The notes: generated from the letters alone by a model not told the origin. 64,000 bases of DNA from Acidimicrobiia bacterium (GCA_041393965.1 JAWKJB010000001.1:558001-622000); one strand, 5' to 3'; counted from the first letter of the stretch, positions 42,745 through 52,079 are shown. A program made the numbers and translations.

Positions 42745-43584
42745 GTGGACTGGCTGACCGCTCCGTTCGAGCTTGCGTTCCAGCAACGGGCCCTCGTCGG
42801 GGGCTCGCTTGCCGCCATCGCGCTCGCCTTGGTCGGCACCTGGGTCGTTCTCCGTGGCATGTCCTTCCTCGGCGACGCCCTCGTCCACGGTGTCGTCCCC
42901 GGTATCGCGCTCGCAATCCTGCTCGATTTCAATGTCCTCGTCGGGGCCGCGCTTGCTGCCACCGTCATGATGCTGGGCATCAACCTTGTCCACCGCCAGA
43001 CCTCGTTTTCGGAGGACACCGGGATCGGACTCCTCTTCGTCGGCATGCTCGGTCTCGGTGTGATCCTCATCTCGCGCACCGATGCGTACGCAGGGAATCT
43101 CACCGAGATCCTGTTCGGTGATGCGCTCGGAGTGACATCGGGCGACATCGTGACGCTCGCCGTGCTCACGGGCCTCGTCCTTGTGGCTTCGTGGGTCCTG
43201 TATCGCGCCTTTCTCGTGCTATCGTTCAACGAACAGAAGGCCGAGCTGCTCGGGCTCCGACCCCGCTTCGCCCACGCCGCCCTCCTCGGCCTCATCGCGG
43301 TGACGATCATCGGCTCGTACCAGACCGTCGGAACCCTGCTCGTCTTCGGGTTGTTGGTCGGTCCTCCGGCCACCGCGGCCCTGATCGTGCGGCGTGTGCG
43401 GTTGATGATGGCGACCGCATCGCTGATCGGCGTCGCGTCGGTGTTCGTCGGGCTCCTGATCAGTTACCACGCCGACACCTCGGGCTCCGCAACGGTTGCC
43501 GTTGTGCCGATCGTGCTGTTCTTCGTCGTCCTCGGTATCCGATCCCTTGCCCAGCGCCTTCGAATCCCTGCAACGGTCCCGTGA
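42745..43584 (+). CDS. Zinc/manganese ABC transporter permease
   Basis: The product (279 aa from GTG 42745) has eight or so helices with the ABC-3 signature ALVGTWVVLRGMSFLGDALVHGVVPGIALAILL and later LGLRPRFAHAALLGLIAVTIIGSYQTVGTLLVFGLLVGPPATAALI. It lies 19 bases after the binding-protein gene and overlaps glpD by GTGA. Confidence 0.9.
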   Translation: MDWLTAPFELAFQQRALVGGSLAAIALALVGTWVVLRGMSFLGDALVHGVVPGIALAILLDFNVLVGAALAATVMMLGINLVHRQTSFSEDTGIGLLFVGMLGLGVILISRTDAYAGNLTEILFGDALGVTSGDIVTLAVLTGLVLVASWVLYRAFLVLSFNEQKAELLGLRPRFAHAALLGLIAVTIIGSYQTVGTLLVFGLLVGPPATAALIVRRVRLMMATASLIGVASVFVGLLISYHADTSGSATVAVVPIVLFFVVLGIRSLAQRLRIPATVP

Positions 43585-45143
43585 ATCGCGCCGACGCCGT
43601 CGCTGCGCTGGGTTCATCCGATGAGGTCTGGGATGTCGTTGTCATCGGCGGCGGTGCAACCGGTCTCGGCACGGCGGTCGAGTCGGCCTCCCGTGGGTAC
43701 CGCACCCTCCTTGTGGAGCAGTCCGATTTCGCAAAGGGCACATCGAGCCGGAGCACCAAGCTCGTCCACGGCGGTGTGCGATATCTCAAGCAGGGCAATG
43801 TCTCGCTGGTTCTCGAAGCGCTCAAAGAGCGCGGACGCCTGATCCACAATGCCCCGCACCTCGTCAAGAACCTTCCGTTCATCGTGCCGCGCTATGACTG
43901 GTGGGAAGGGCCCTTCTACGGCGTGGGCCTGCGGGTCTACGACATGCTCGCTGGCAAGCTCGGACTCGGCTCTTCCCGGAATCTGGATGTCGACGAGACC
44001 CTCCGGCTGATTCCGACCGTCGAACCCGAGGGGCTACGGGGCGGGACGGTGTACCACGACGGTCAGTTCGACGACGCGCGTCTTGCGGTCACGCTCGCGC
44101 GGACGGCCGTCGACAAGGGTGCGGTTGTCGTCAACTATGCGCGTGTCGTCGCCCTTACCAAGCGGGGCGGGCTGACGGCCGGTGTCGTCGCCCGCGATGT
44201 CGAGTCCGGCATCGAGTATGAGGTTCGCGCGAGGGTCGTCGTCAACGCGACGGGCGTGTTCGCCGATGAGGTGATCCGCATGGATCAGCCCGATGCCAAA
44301 CCGATCCTGCAACCGAGTCAGGGCGTTCATCTGGTCCTGCCGAAATCGTTCCAGCCCGGTGAGGCAGCGATCATGGTCCCGAGGACCGACGATGGGCGCG
44401 TCCTGTTCGCCGTGCCGTGGCTCGACCGAGTCGTCGTCGGGACCACGGACACACCGCTCGACGCGGTGTCACTCGAACCGAGGGCGCTGCCAGAAGAGAT
44501 CGAGTTCCTCCTGACGCATGCGGCGCGCTATCTCACCCACGACCCGGAGCCCGGCGATGTGCTCAGTATCTTCGCTGGCCTGCGTCCCCTTGTGAGGGTT
44601 GATTCCGAGGACCTGACCTCGGAGTTGTCGAGGGACCACACGGTGGTGATCGGCTCATCGGGATTGGTCACCGTCACGGGCGGGAAGTGGACGACCTACC
44701 GAAGGATGGGAGAGGATGTCATCGATCGTGCGGTCACGGTGGGGCAGCTCGAGGAGCGCCCTTCGGTCACCGAGTCGTTGCTTCTTCACGGTTCCGTCGC
44801 GGACGACTCGGCCCTCGGTGAGGGGTTCTCCGAATACGGCTCCGATGCCCGACACATCGAGGGCCTTGTGAAAGATTGCCCAGAGCTTGGCGAACCGCTC
44901 GATCCAAGGCTGCCCTATGTCGGAGCGGAAATCGTGTGGGCGGTCCGTCGTGAGATGGCGAGGACGGTCGAGGACGCACTCGCCCGCAGGACGAGGGCCC
45001 TCCTGCTCGATGCGCGGGCATCTGCGGACATTGCACCGGCGGTCGCCGCCCTGATGGCGGACGAACTCAGTCACGATCGCGAATGGGAAGCTGCCCAGGT
45101 TGCCGACTTCCGTGCGATGGCGTTGGAGTATGTGCTGGCCTGA
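43581..45143 (+). CDS. glpD: Glycerol-3-phosphate dehydrogenase (FAD)
   Basis: The product (520 aa) has the Rossmann FAD site DVVVIGGGATGLGTAVESASRGY, the GlpD signatures GTSSRSTKLVHGGVRYLKQGN and VTGGKWTTYRRMGEDVID, and VVNATGVFADEV. It oxidises sn-glycerol 3-phosphate to dihydroxyacetone phosphate and passes electrons to quinone at the membrane. The length is normal. GTG 43581 overlaps the zinc permease stop, so it may be read from the Zur-controlled transcript. Confidence 0.92.
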   Translation: MNRADAVAALGSSDEVWDVVVIGGGATGLGTAVESASRGYRTLLVEQSDFAKGTSSRSTKLVHGGVRYLKQGNVSLVLEALKERGRLIHNAPHLVKNLPFIVPRYDWWEGPFYGVGLRVYDMLAGKLGLGSSRNLDVDETLRLIPTVEPEGLRGGTVYHDGQFDDARLAVTLARTAVDKGAVVVNYARVVALTKRGGLTAGVVARDVESGIEYEVRARVVVNATGVFADEVIRMDQPDAKPILQPSQGVHLVLPKSFQPGEAAIMVPRTDDGRVLFAVPWLDRVVVGTTDTPLDAVSLEPRALPEEIEFLLTHAARYLTHDPEPGDVLSIFAGLRPLVRVDSEDLTSELSRDHTVVIGSSGLVTVTGGKWTTYRRMGEDVIDRAVTVGQLEERPSVTESLLLHGSVADDSALGEGFSEYGSDARHIEGLVKDCPELGEPLDPRLPYVGAEIVWAVRREMARTVEDALARRTRALLLDARASADIAPAVAALMADELSHDREWEAAQVADFRAMALEYVLA

Positions 45144-45225
45144 CCGCCGTCACACTGCCGTTCTACTGCCGTTCCGTGGGCCAGAACCGACCGTTTTGGT
45201 GGTCCGCGAACCCTGGGTACGCGGC

Positions 45226-46227
45226 TTAGATGAGGGTGGCGACCAGTAGGGCTTTGATCGTGTGGAGCCGGTTCTCGGCCTGGTCGAAGACGATGCTCGC
45301 GTCCGACGAGAATACCTCGTCGGTCACCTCGAGGCCGGATGACATGCCGGTGTGTTGCATGATCTCGGCGCCAACCGCGGTGTTGGCGTCGTGGAATGCG
45401 GGCAGGCAATGCATGAACTTCACATCAGCGTTGCCAGTCGCCGCCATGAGCCCGGATGTCACCTGGTAGGGGGTCAGGTCGGCGACGCGCTTGGCCCAGA
45501 CCTCCTTCGGTTCTCCCATCGACACCCACACATCGGTATGGACGAAATCGACCCCCTTCACCGCCGCGTGCACATCGTCGGTGAGGGTGAGCGACGCTCC
45601 TGTGGTTTGCGCGATGCCCCGTGCGGTTTCGAGCACATCGGACGGGGGGTGGAGGTCGGGTGGACCGGCGAGACGCACATCGGCGCCGAGCAGGGCTGCC
45701 ATGACGAGATGTGACCGCGCCATGTTGAAACGGAGGTCTCCAACAAAGGCGTATGCGATCCGGTCGTACGGCTTCCCGGATGCTTCGGCCATGGTCAGGA
45801 AATCGGCGAGCATCTGGGTCGGATGCCATTCGTTCGTGAGACCGTTGTACACCGGCACTCCTGCGCATGCTGCAAGGACCTCGATGTCGGCCTGGTGTCG
45901 TCCGCGGTACTGGATCGCGTCGTACATGCGTCCGAGCACCCTTGCAGTGTCCGCAATCGATTCCTTGTCGCCCATCTGGGACCCCGACGGATCGAAGGTC
46001 GTCACATGGGCTCCCTGGTCGAATGCGGCAACCTCGAAAGCGGCTCGTGTCCGGGTCGATGGCTTCTCGAAGACCAGGGCGATGTTCTTCCCAGCGAGCA
46101 TCGGCGTCTCGGTTCCGTCCCGCTTCGCCCGTTTGAGATCTGCCGACCGGTCGAGCAGCGATCGCAACTCGTCCGAGGTGAAGTCGACTTCCTTGACGAA
46201 CGAACGCCCGGTGAGGCTCACGGTCAT
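45226..46227 (-). CDS. arcB: Ornithine carbamoyltransferase
   Basis: The product (333 aa) contains the carbamoyl-phosphate motif EKPSTRTRAAFEVA, YRGRHQADIE, NEWHPTQMLADFLTM, the ornithine loop FVHTDVWVSMGE and the catalytic MHCLPAFHD. These fit OTCase. Position after carbamate kinase and beside arginine deiminase points to the catabolic direction (citrulline plus phosphate to ornithine plus carbamoyl phosphate), though an anabolic role is not excluded. Confidence 0.92.
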   Translation of the reverse strand: MTVSLTGRSFVKEVDFTSDELRSLLDRSADLKRAKRDGTETPMLAGKNIALVFEKPSTRTRAAFEVAAFDQGAHVTTFDPSGSQMGDKESIADTARVLGRMYDAIQYRGRHQADIEVLAACAGVPVYNGLTNEWHPTQMLADFLTMAEASGKPYDRIAYAFVGDLRFNMARSHLVMAALLGADVRLAGPPDLHPPSDVLETARGIAQTTGASLTLTDDVHAAVKGVDFVHTDVWVSMGEPKEVWAKRVADLTPYQVTSGLMAATGNADVKFMHCLPAFHDANTAVGAEIMQHTGMSSGLEVTDEVFSSDASIVFDQAENRLHTIKALLVATLI

Positions 46228-46252
46228 CGGTCTTGGACTTCCTTTCGGGTGA

Positions 46253-47194
46253 TCAGGTCTCACGGTAGGTGATTCCCTCGTACTCGGCCGCGACGATGGT
46301 CCCTGCGTCGCGGGCGAGGATGAGACGAATCTCGTCCAAGGATCCGATGCCGGCCGGTTTGCCTGTCGCCATGGCGAACTCGCATGCGGCTTCCACCTTC
46401 GGACCCATCGAACCGGGGGGAAACTCGTCAGCAATCTCGAGCAAGGCCTCGGGATGTGCCGTCGCGATGGCCCGCTGCGTCGACAGCCGCCAGTCGCGAT
46501 AGGCAGCGTCAGCATCGGTTGCCATGACGAAGAAGTCAGCGTTCACCCCCGTCGCAAGCAGGCCCGAGGCGTAGTCCTTGTCGATCACGGCTTCGACCCC
46601 GACGAGCTTGTGGTTGTCGTCGTACATCGTTGGGATCCCACCTCCGCCTGCGCAGATCACGACCGATCCGTGCTCGAGCATCCAGCGGACCTGGCGCAGC
46701 TCGAAGATCCGTTTCGGGCGCGGAGAGGGAACGACGCGGCGGTACGCATCCCCGTCGGACATAAAACGCCATCCTTTCAGGTCGACGAGGGCAAGGGCCG
46801 TCTTCCGGTCATAGAACGGTCCGATCGGTTTCGTCGGGTTCTCGAAGGCGGGATCGTTCGGATCGACCTCGATCATCGTCAACAAGGTCGTCAGCGGCCG
46901 TTCGAACGGAAGGCGGTTGCCGAGCTCCTGCTCGACGATGTAACCGATCATGCCCTGGGTCTCGGCACCGAGGACATCGAGGGGAGCAGGGGGAATGTCC
47001 TCGATCGCTTCGCCTTGGAGGGCGAGGAGGCCAACCTGGGGACCGTTGCCGTGGGAGATCACGAGTTCGTGGTCGAGGGCGACCGGCGCGAGTTGGTCGC
47101 ACGCGACACCGACATTGGCTCGCTGGTTGGCGCTGGTCAACGCCTCGCCCCTTCGCAGCAGCGCGTTGCCGCCGAGTGCGACGACGACTCTCAC
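46253..47194 (-). CDS. arcC: Carbamate kinase
   Basis: The product (313 aa) has the amino-acid-kinase fold: VVVALGGNALLRRGE, ISHGNGPQVGLL, ETQGMIGYIVEQEL, VICAGGGGIPTMYDDN, VEAVIDKDYASGLLA and GSMGPKVEAACEFA. It makes ATP from carbamoyl phosphate and ADP. It is first in the leftward arcC-arcB transcript, 25 bases upstream of arcB and divergent from arcA. Confidence 0.95.
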   Translation of the reverse strand: MRVVVALGGNALLRRGEALTSANQRANVGVACDQLAPVALDHELVISHGNGPQVGLLALQGEAIEDIPPAPLDVLGAETQGMIGYIVEQELGNRLPFERPLTTLLTMIEVDPNDPAFENPTKPIGPFYDRKTALALVDLKGWRFMSDGDAYRRVVPSPRPKRIFELRQVRWMLEHGSVVICAGGGGIPTMYDDNHKLVGVEAVIDKDYASGLLATGVNADFFVMATDADAAYRDWRLSTQRAIATAHPEALLEIADEFPPGSMGPKVEAACEFAMATGKPAGIGSLDEIRLILARDAGTIVAAEYEGITYRET

Positions 47195-47248
47195 GGAACG
47201 AATGCTCTCATCGAGGCGAGATTAGGGTGCATCGGACGGGAGGTGGAG

Positions 47249-48472
47249 ATGACGGGATTCGGCGCCTATTCCGAGGTCGGGAGGCTCAGGAAGGTCCTCG
47301 TGCACCGTCCCGGACTCGAGATGCGTCGGCTGACACCGACCAACGCCTCCGAACTGCTCTTCGAAGATGTCATCTGGGCGAAGAAGGCGGGGAAGGAACA
47401 TGACGAGTTCGTGTCGCTGATGCGATCGGACTTCGACATCGAGGTCATGCACATCGACACGCTGCTCGCCGAGGTCGTGTCACAACCCGAGGGACGAGCG
47501 TTCATCCTCGACCGCAAGATCGTTCCGAATGAGGTCGGGGTCCTCGGTGCCGACGAGCTTCGGGCGTGGATGGACGAGCTGGATTCCGACACCCTGGTGC
47601 GGCACCTCATCGGCGGCCTCACCGTCGGTGAGATGCCACCGGATTTCGGTGTTGCCGCGTCCAAGGCCTGGGGTGAGAACGAGTTCGCCATTCCGCCACT
47701 CCCGAATCAGCTCTTCACAAGGGACAGTTCCTGCTGGATCTATGGAGGGGTCACGCTCAACCCCATGTTCTGGCCGGCGCGACGAAAAGAGACCCTGCAC
47801 CTTGCAGCGATCTACAAGTTCCATCCATCGTTCCGTGACGGTGACTTCACGGTGTGGTGGGGCGATCCGGTGGAGGAGGACCGCGGCAACGCGATGCTCG
47901 AAGGGGGCGATGTCATGCCGATCGGCAACGGTGTCGTCCTCATCGGCATGGGTGAGCGGACGACATACCAAGCGGTCGGGCAGGTCGCAAAGCGGCTGTT
48001 CGAAGCCGGTGCAGCACAGCGGATCATCGTCGCGAAGATGCCAGCCGATCGGGCATCGATGCATCTCGACACGGTCTTCACCTTCTGCGATGTCGACCTC
48101 GTCACCGTCTATCAACCGGTCATCGAGTCGATCCAGCCGATCAGCTACTACCCGTCGGATCGCGGCCTCGATGTTGTGGTCGAGCAGCGTGGTTGGATCG
48201 AAGTGGTCGGCGATGCGCTCGGCCTTTCCGAATTGCGGGTCGTGACCACGGGCGGCGATCCGTTCGAACAGGCGCGTGAGCAGTGGGATGACGGGAACAA
48301 TGTGATTGCACTCGAGCCGGGTGTGGTCGTCGCGTACGACCGGAACGAGTGGACCAACGCCCGGCTCCGGGACGCGGGCGTCACCGTACTCGAGTTCGAG
48401 GGTTCCGAGCTCGGCCGCGGGCGTGGCGGAGGGCATTGCATGACCTGCCCCGTGTGGCGCGAGCCGGTGTGA
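47249..48472 (+). CDS. arcA: Arginine deiminase
   Basis: The 407-residue protein shows FGAYSEVGRLRKVLVHRPGLEM, LPNQLFTRDSSCWIYGGVTLNPM, EGGDVMPIGNGVVLIGM, MHLDTVFTFCDVD and the catalytic Cys in GGGHCMTCPV. It converts arginine to citrulline and ammonia. ATG 47249 follows GGGAGGTGG. The 54-base gap to arcC must hold both promoters. With arcB and arcC it completes a fermentative ATP-yielding pathway; an arginine-ornithine antiporter is not in the window. Confidence 0.95.
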   Translation: MTGFGAYSEVGRLRKVLVHRPGLEMRRLTPTNASELLFEDVIWAKKAGKEHDEFVSLMRSDFDIEVMHIDTLLAEVVSQPEGRAFILDRKIVPNEVGVLGADELRAWMDELDSDTLVRHLIGGLTVGEMPPDFGVAASKAWGENEFAIPPLPNQLFTRDSSCWIYGGVTLNPMFWPARRKETLHLAAIYKFHPSFRDGDFTVWWGDPVEEDRGNAMLEGGDVMPIGNGVVLIGMGERTTYQAVGQVAKRLFEAGAAQRIIVAKMPADRASMHLDTVFTFCDVDLVTVYQPVIESIQPISYYPSDRGLDVVVEQRGWIEVVGDALGLSELRVVTTGGDPFEQAREQWDDGNNVIALEPGVVVAYDRNEWTNARLRDAGVTVLEFEGSELGRGRGGGHCMTCPVWREPV

Positions 48473-48492
48473 TGCGAGGCTCCGGACGCGAC

Positions 48493-48518
48493 GATGCCCC
48501 CCGGCGTGCGGGGGCATC
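48493..48518. terminator. Bidirectional hairpin terminator after arcA
   Basis: GATGCCCCC and GGGGGCATC make a perfect nine-base stem around an eight-base loop, 21 bases past the arcA stop and 20 before the stop of the convergent gene. No U-run is clear. Confidence 0.65.
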
Positions 48519-48537
48519 GCAGGTTGGCTGTCTGTGG

Positions 48538-49518
48538 TTATGAGCCGAACTTGAACACCCTGACCGTCTCGGATCCGCCGAGCCATGTCAGGTCGATGTT
48601 CATGACCGACAGGCTGAGCGGTCCGACGGGCCGTGGGTCCACGGTCAGCCACACGAAGTTTGTCCCTGGCGAGAGAACGAATTCGTCGGCGATCGAGAGC
48701 CGGTCATAGCTCTCGTCGATGGTCAGCGTCACATCGAAGGCCTCATTGTTGGTCACCTTCAGCGCTGAGAACCCGACATTGTGGCCCATCGTGATGGTGG
48801 TGGGGTCAACGGTGATGTTGTAGTCGACGAGAATCCACGGCCCGATCGGAACGATCGGATCGAGCGGGAACAGGGGGTCGATCATGAACGGCTTGAATCC
48901 CGTGACATGGACGACCTTGTCACCGGCGTCGGTGGACAGTCCGGCAAGGATGCTGTAGGCACCGGAAGCGAGTGGTGTGGTGTCGACCGTGAGCGTGATC
49001 GCATGGGAAGCACCACCGGCGACCGTGACTCCCGCGGCGGGCCCGAACGAGATGTGGGGTGAGTCCGACGAGATCCCGGTGATCGTCAACGGCTCATCTC
49101 CGGTGTTGCCGACCACGATCGTGCCACTCGTTGCGACGCCGAGATCGACATCGGACGGTGCCTCGAGATGCGCCGGATCCGGTGCCGGTGCCGGTGCGGG
49201 TGCCGGTGCGGGTTCTGGTGCGGGTGCCGGTGCGGGTTCTGGTGCGGGTGCCGGTGCGGGAGCTTCGGGTGCGGCTTCCGCCGGTTCGGTTGTGGTCGTT
49301 GCAGCCATTGTCGTGGTCGGAGCCGCGGCCTCGACGACTGTGGTGGTTGGGGCGGGTTCCTGCGGTGCTGCAAGGGCCTCGTCGCCACCGCCGTTCATGA
49401 TGAGGGCGACAGCTGCGGTCCCTGCGGCGATCGCGAAGGCGATGGCAAGGACCACGGCCTGACGCCAGTTCGTGGTCCGCACGGGGCTCGGATAGGTTGG
49501 GGTGGTCTGATCGGTCAT
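48538..49518 (-). CDS. Membrane-anchored extracytoplasmic Ig-like (ASH-type) protein
   Basis: The product (326 aa from ATG 49518) has a short cytosolic segment and a membrane helix (AVVLAIAFAIAAGTAAVALIM, about 21-41). A Pro/Ala/Thr/Glu linker with tandem PAPAPEPAP units (about 50-115) precedes a beta-rich ectodomain beginning PSDVDLGVATSGTIVVGNTGDEPLTITGIS, the pattern of ASH/choice-of-anchor Ig-like domains. The divergent neighbour (49707) carries a similar ectodomain behind a sigma factor, so the two may interact outside the membrane. Function unknown. Confidence 0.6.
   Translation of the reverse strand: MTDQTTPTYPSPVRTTNWRQAVVLAIAFAIAAGTAAVALIMNGGGDEALAAPQEPAPTTTVVEAAAPTTTMAATTTTEPAEAAPEAPAPAPAPEPAPAPAPEPAPAPAPAPAPDPAHLEAPSDVDLGVATSGTIVVGNTGDEPLTITGISSDSPHISFGPAAGVTVAGGASHAITLTVDTTPLASGAYSILAGLSTDAGDKVVHVTGFKPFMIDPLFPLDPIVPIGPWILVDYNITVDPTTITMGHNVGFSALKVTNNEAFDVTLTIDESYDRLSIADEFVLSPGTNFVWLTVDPRPVGPLSLSVMNIDLTWLGGSETVRVFKFGS
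49176..49270. repeat. Low-complexity GGTGCCGGTGCGGGT repeats
   Basis: Short tandem repeats of GGTGCC/GGTGCG/GGTTCT encode the Pro-Ala-Glu linker of the gene at 48538-49518. Copy number is likely variable and prone to replication slippage. Confidence 0.7.
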
Positions 49519-49706
49519 GGTCGGTCCTCCGGTTCCAAAGCGTCCGGACTGTCCGGACACAGGAGAGACGGACACGACGACGATCCCTTACACCCCACGC
49601 AAGGATTCTTTTTCAGGTCCGCTGTGGGGAGTTGTGCAGGTCATGCTCCGGTTGCGACACCTGGACAGCCCGGGTGTAAGTTCTCGGGAGTTGGCGCGTC
49701 TATCGG

Positions 49707-51386
49707 ATGTGTATGCCAAACAACGACCCTCGAACCGACTCCGAGCTTGTCTCCCTCACCTTGGGGGGCGACAAGGCTGCGTTCGCGTCGATCTACGACC
49801 GGTACGCCGACCGGCTCCACTCGTACTGCTTCGTCATGCTTCGTGACCCCCACGCCGCAGCGGATGCGACGCACGATGCCTTCGTCAAGGCTGCCACCCG
49901 TCTGTCGCAGCTCCGTGATCCGTCCAAGCTCCGACCGTGGCTGTTCTCGATCGCACGCAACGAGGCGCTCGCGGAGGGTCGACGGCGGCAGCGGCAGGCC
50001 CCCGTCGAGGATCTCTCGGAGGAGCTGGTGTCGGATCCCGACCCGAGCTACGGCTTGGCGCAGGCCGAGCTCAAGGAGCTCGTATGGTCGGCGGTGGCGG
50101 GGCTCCAGGAGCGAGACCGGGACCTGATGACCCTCCATCTCGTCGAAGGCCTCGACGGCGCTGACCTCGCCGAAGCGATGGGTGTCCAACCCGCCCATCT
50201 CCATGTGATGCTGTCACGCATGCGCGATCGGGTCGAAAAGGCCCTCGGCGCCCTCCTCATCGCCCGGCTCGGTCGTGACGATTGCAACGAACTCGCCGCA
50301 CTGCTCTCCGATTGGGACGGGAAGTTCACGCTCGAAGTCAGATCCAAGGTGACGCGGCATGTGGAGTCCTGTGATGTGTGCGACGAGAAGCGATCGGCGC
50401 TGGTCTCTCCCGCAGCGCTGCTGCCGAGCGTCGTCTTCGTGCCAGCACCTGCCGCCGTGCGGACCCTCGTGCTCACCGATGTCGATCCGGCTTTGGCCAG
50501 CATGGAAGCGGCGTCGGGGTCAGGGCCTGCGGTCTCGTCGGGAAGCGCCTCCAAAAGCGCGCGCTTGGCGAAGGCGGGGCTCGCTGCGCTGGTGGTCGCC
50601 GCCGCGATGATCCTCGGGGTCGGCAGCGGCACGGTGCTCATGAAACCGGAACCACCCGCTGTCTCCCCGGTCGTGTCGCTCACCTCGTCAACGACGGCAC
50701 CGCCGACGACCGTCACGACAACGACGCTTTTGACGACGACCACAACCTCGACGACCACAACAGCGCCCGCACCACCGGCGCCGGCGATGCTGCGTGTGGA
50801 TAGGGCGCGTATCGACTTCGGTTCGACGCTTTCGACCGCCACCGTGGTGCTCACGAATACGGGTGAGGAGTCCACGGAGTGGGTAGTAGGCCGCACCGAC
50901 GGCACCTTCACCGTCCGGCCCGGTCGGGGCATACTCGGGGCAGGCGAATCGGCGACCGTCACCGTCGGGTTCGGGCGCTCGGAGGTGGGCGAAGGAGATC
51001 GCAGCCGCACCGTGACCTTCTCATCGGCGTCTTCGGTCGCAACCGTCGACCTGATCGGATCGGTCGAGCGCAACCCCGTCATCTCGGACATCTACTCCCC
51101 GTATCAGGTGGTCTACGCCGTGAGTGGTGACATCGTGTGCGCGCCCACGATCGCTCCGATGGCGTGGATCGTGGCCGACGAATCCCCGATCGCGACCGTC
51201 CTCGTACGGTGGTGGGATGGGCTCAAGATGGTCGAGGTTCCCGCCCAGTCCGAGGGCAACGACAGCTACTTCGTTGAGGTCGGGCCCTTCTCGGCGGCGG
51301 GCTCGGGCTCACCGACGATCGTTGCCACCGACACCCGCGGCAACTCGAGGACCGCTGTTGTAGATCTTGCCGTCGAGTCCTGCTGA
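49707..51386 (+). CDS. ECF sigma factor fused to zinc anti-sigma motif, membrane helix and Ig-like ectodomain
   Basis: The 559-residue chain contains a sigma-70 region 2 (about 23-90, FASIYDRYADRLHSYCFVMLRDPHAAADATHDAFVKA...LRPWLFSIARNEAL) and region 4 (about 118-180, LQERDRDLMTLHLVEGLDGADLAEAMGV). A ZAS-like zinc motif follows (C193, H218xxxC222xxC225), then a membrane helix (about 290-312), a Thr-rich linker (325-355) and an ectodomain starting LRVDRARIDFGSTLSTATVVLTNTGEES. The sigma factor is thus tethered with its own anti-sigma motif in one polypeptide, and release would need proteolysis. ATG 49707 or 49713. Divergent from a gene with a similar ectodomain. Confidence 0.75.
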   Translation: MCMPNNDPRTDSELVSLTLGGDKAAFASIYDRYADRLHSYCFVMLRDPHAAADATHDAFVKAATRLSQLRDPSKLRPWLFSIARNEALAEGRRRQRQAPVEDLSEELVSDPDPSYGLAQAELKELVWSAVAGLQERDRDLMTLHLVEGLDGADLAEAMGVQPAHLHVMLSRMRDRVEKALGALLIARLGRDDCNELAALLSDWDGKFTLEVRSKVTRHVESCDVCDEKRSALVSPAALLPSVVFVPAPAAVRTLVLTDVDPALASMEAASGSGPAVSSGSASKSARLAKAGLAALVVAAAMILGVGSGTVLMKPEPPAVSPVVSLTSSTTAPPTTVTTTTLLTTTTTSTTTTAPAPPAPAMLRVDRARIDFGSTLSTATVVLTNTGEESTEWVVGRTDGTFTVRPGRGILGAGESATVTVGFGRSEVGEGDRSRTVTFSSASSVATVDLIGSVERNPVISDIYSPYQVVYAVSGDIVCAPTIAPMAWIVADESPIATVLVRWWDGLKMVEVPAQSEGNDSYFVEVGPFSAAGSGSPTIVATDTRGNSRTAVVDLAVESC

Positions 51387-51387
51387 G

Positions 51388-52065
51388 TCACGGTGCGAAC
51401 GCAGCGAATGCAGCGGATGCGCCGGTTCGCAGAGGACCGCTGTGGCCGAAACATGCCATGTCGAAGTCGAAGGCTCCGAGCTTGGTGATGCTCGCGGTGA
51501 TCGAATCGGTCGATCGGTTGAACCAGCCCCGCTTGATCGTGCCACCCGAGTGTGCCGCAGCGTCGCCGACGAACAGGATTCCGTCGCCGCGGTCGAGGAG
51601 GAACGACAGGTGGCCATCCGTGTGGCCGGGTGTGTCGATGACCGAGAAATCCTCCGGCAAGCCGCCCTCGAATCCCTCCGCAACGATGTGGTCCACAGGG
51701 AGGCTCGCCGCCTTCGGCATGATCTTCATCAGCAGGTCAACGAGTGGGACCCGTTCGAGGACCGGTGGTGGTGGGGCAGGGAGATCGCCCCGGATGATCG
51801 CGGCGTCCTCGTGGGATGCGAAGACGGGTGCTGCCGAAGCGGACCGGAGAGCTGCAGCGCCACCGAAGTGATCGAAGTGGCCGTGGGTGAGCAGGATCGC
51901 CGTGATGTCCTTCGAAGAGCGCCCGATGTCGGACAGACCCTCGATGATGACGCCGTGGCGTCTCGGGAGCCCGGTATCGATGAGCGTGATGCCCTCGTCA
52001 CCGTCGACGACGAACGCGTTCGCCCCGGTCGACACCTGATAGACGCCCTTGGCAAGCTCTTCCAT
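51388..52065 (-). CDS. Metallo-beta-lactamase-fold hydrolase
   Basis: The product (225 aa) has the zinc signature THGHFDHFGG, a later PGHTDGHLSF, a GDAAAHSGG aspartate and C-terminal FGHSGPL, a complete MBL site in which the second-shell pattern resembles glyoxalase II-like enzymes. Cytosolic with no signal peptide. Substrate unknown. It converges on the sigma-fusion gene, one base apart, and follows the deaminase gene by 14 bases. Confidence 0.85.
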   Translation of the reverse strand: MEELAKGVYQVSTGANAFVVDGDEGITLIDTGLPRRHGVIIEGLSDIGRSSKDITAILLTHGHFDHFGGAAALRSASAAPVFASHEDAAIIRGDLPAPPPPVLERVPLVDLLMKIMPKAASLPVDHIVAEGFEGGLPEDFSVIDTPGHTDGHLSFLLDRGDGILFVGDAAAHSGGTIKRGWFNRSTDSITASITKLGAFDFDMACFGHSGPLRTGASAAFAAFAP

Positions 52066-52079
52066 CTCCGAACTCTATC

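Noticed and set aside
49176..49270. CRISPR-like array of short repeats
   Set aside because: Units are 6-15 bp, contiguous and in frame with a Pro-Ala-Glu linker. There are no spacers.
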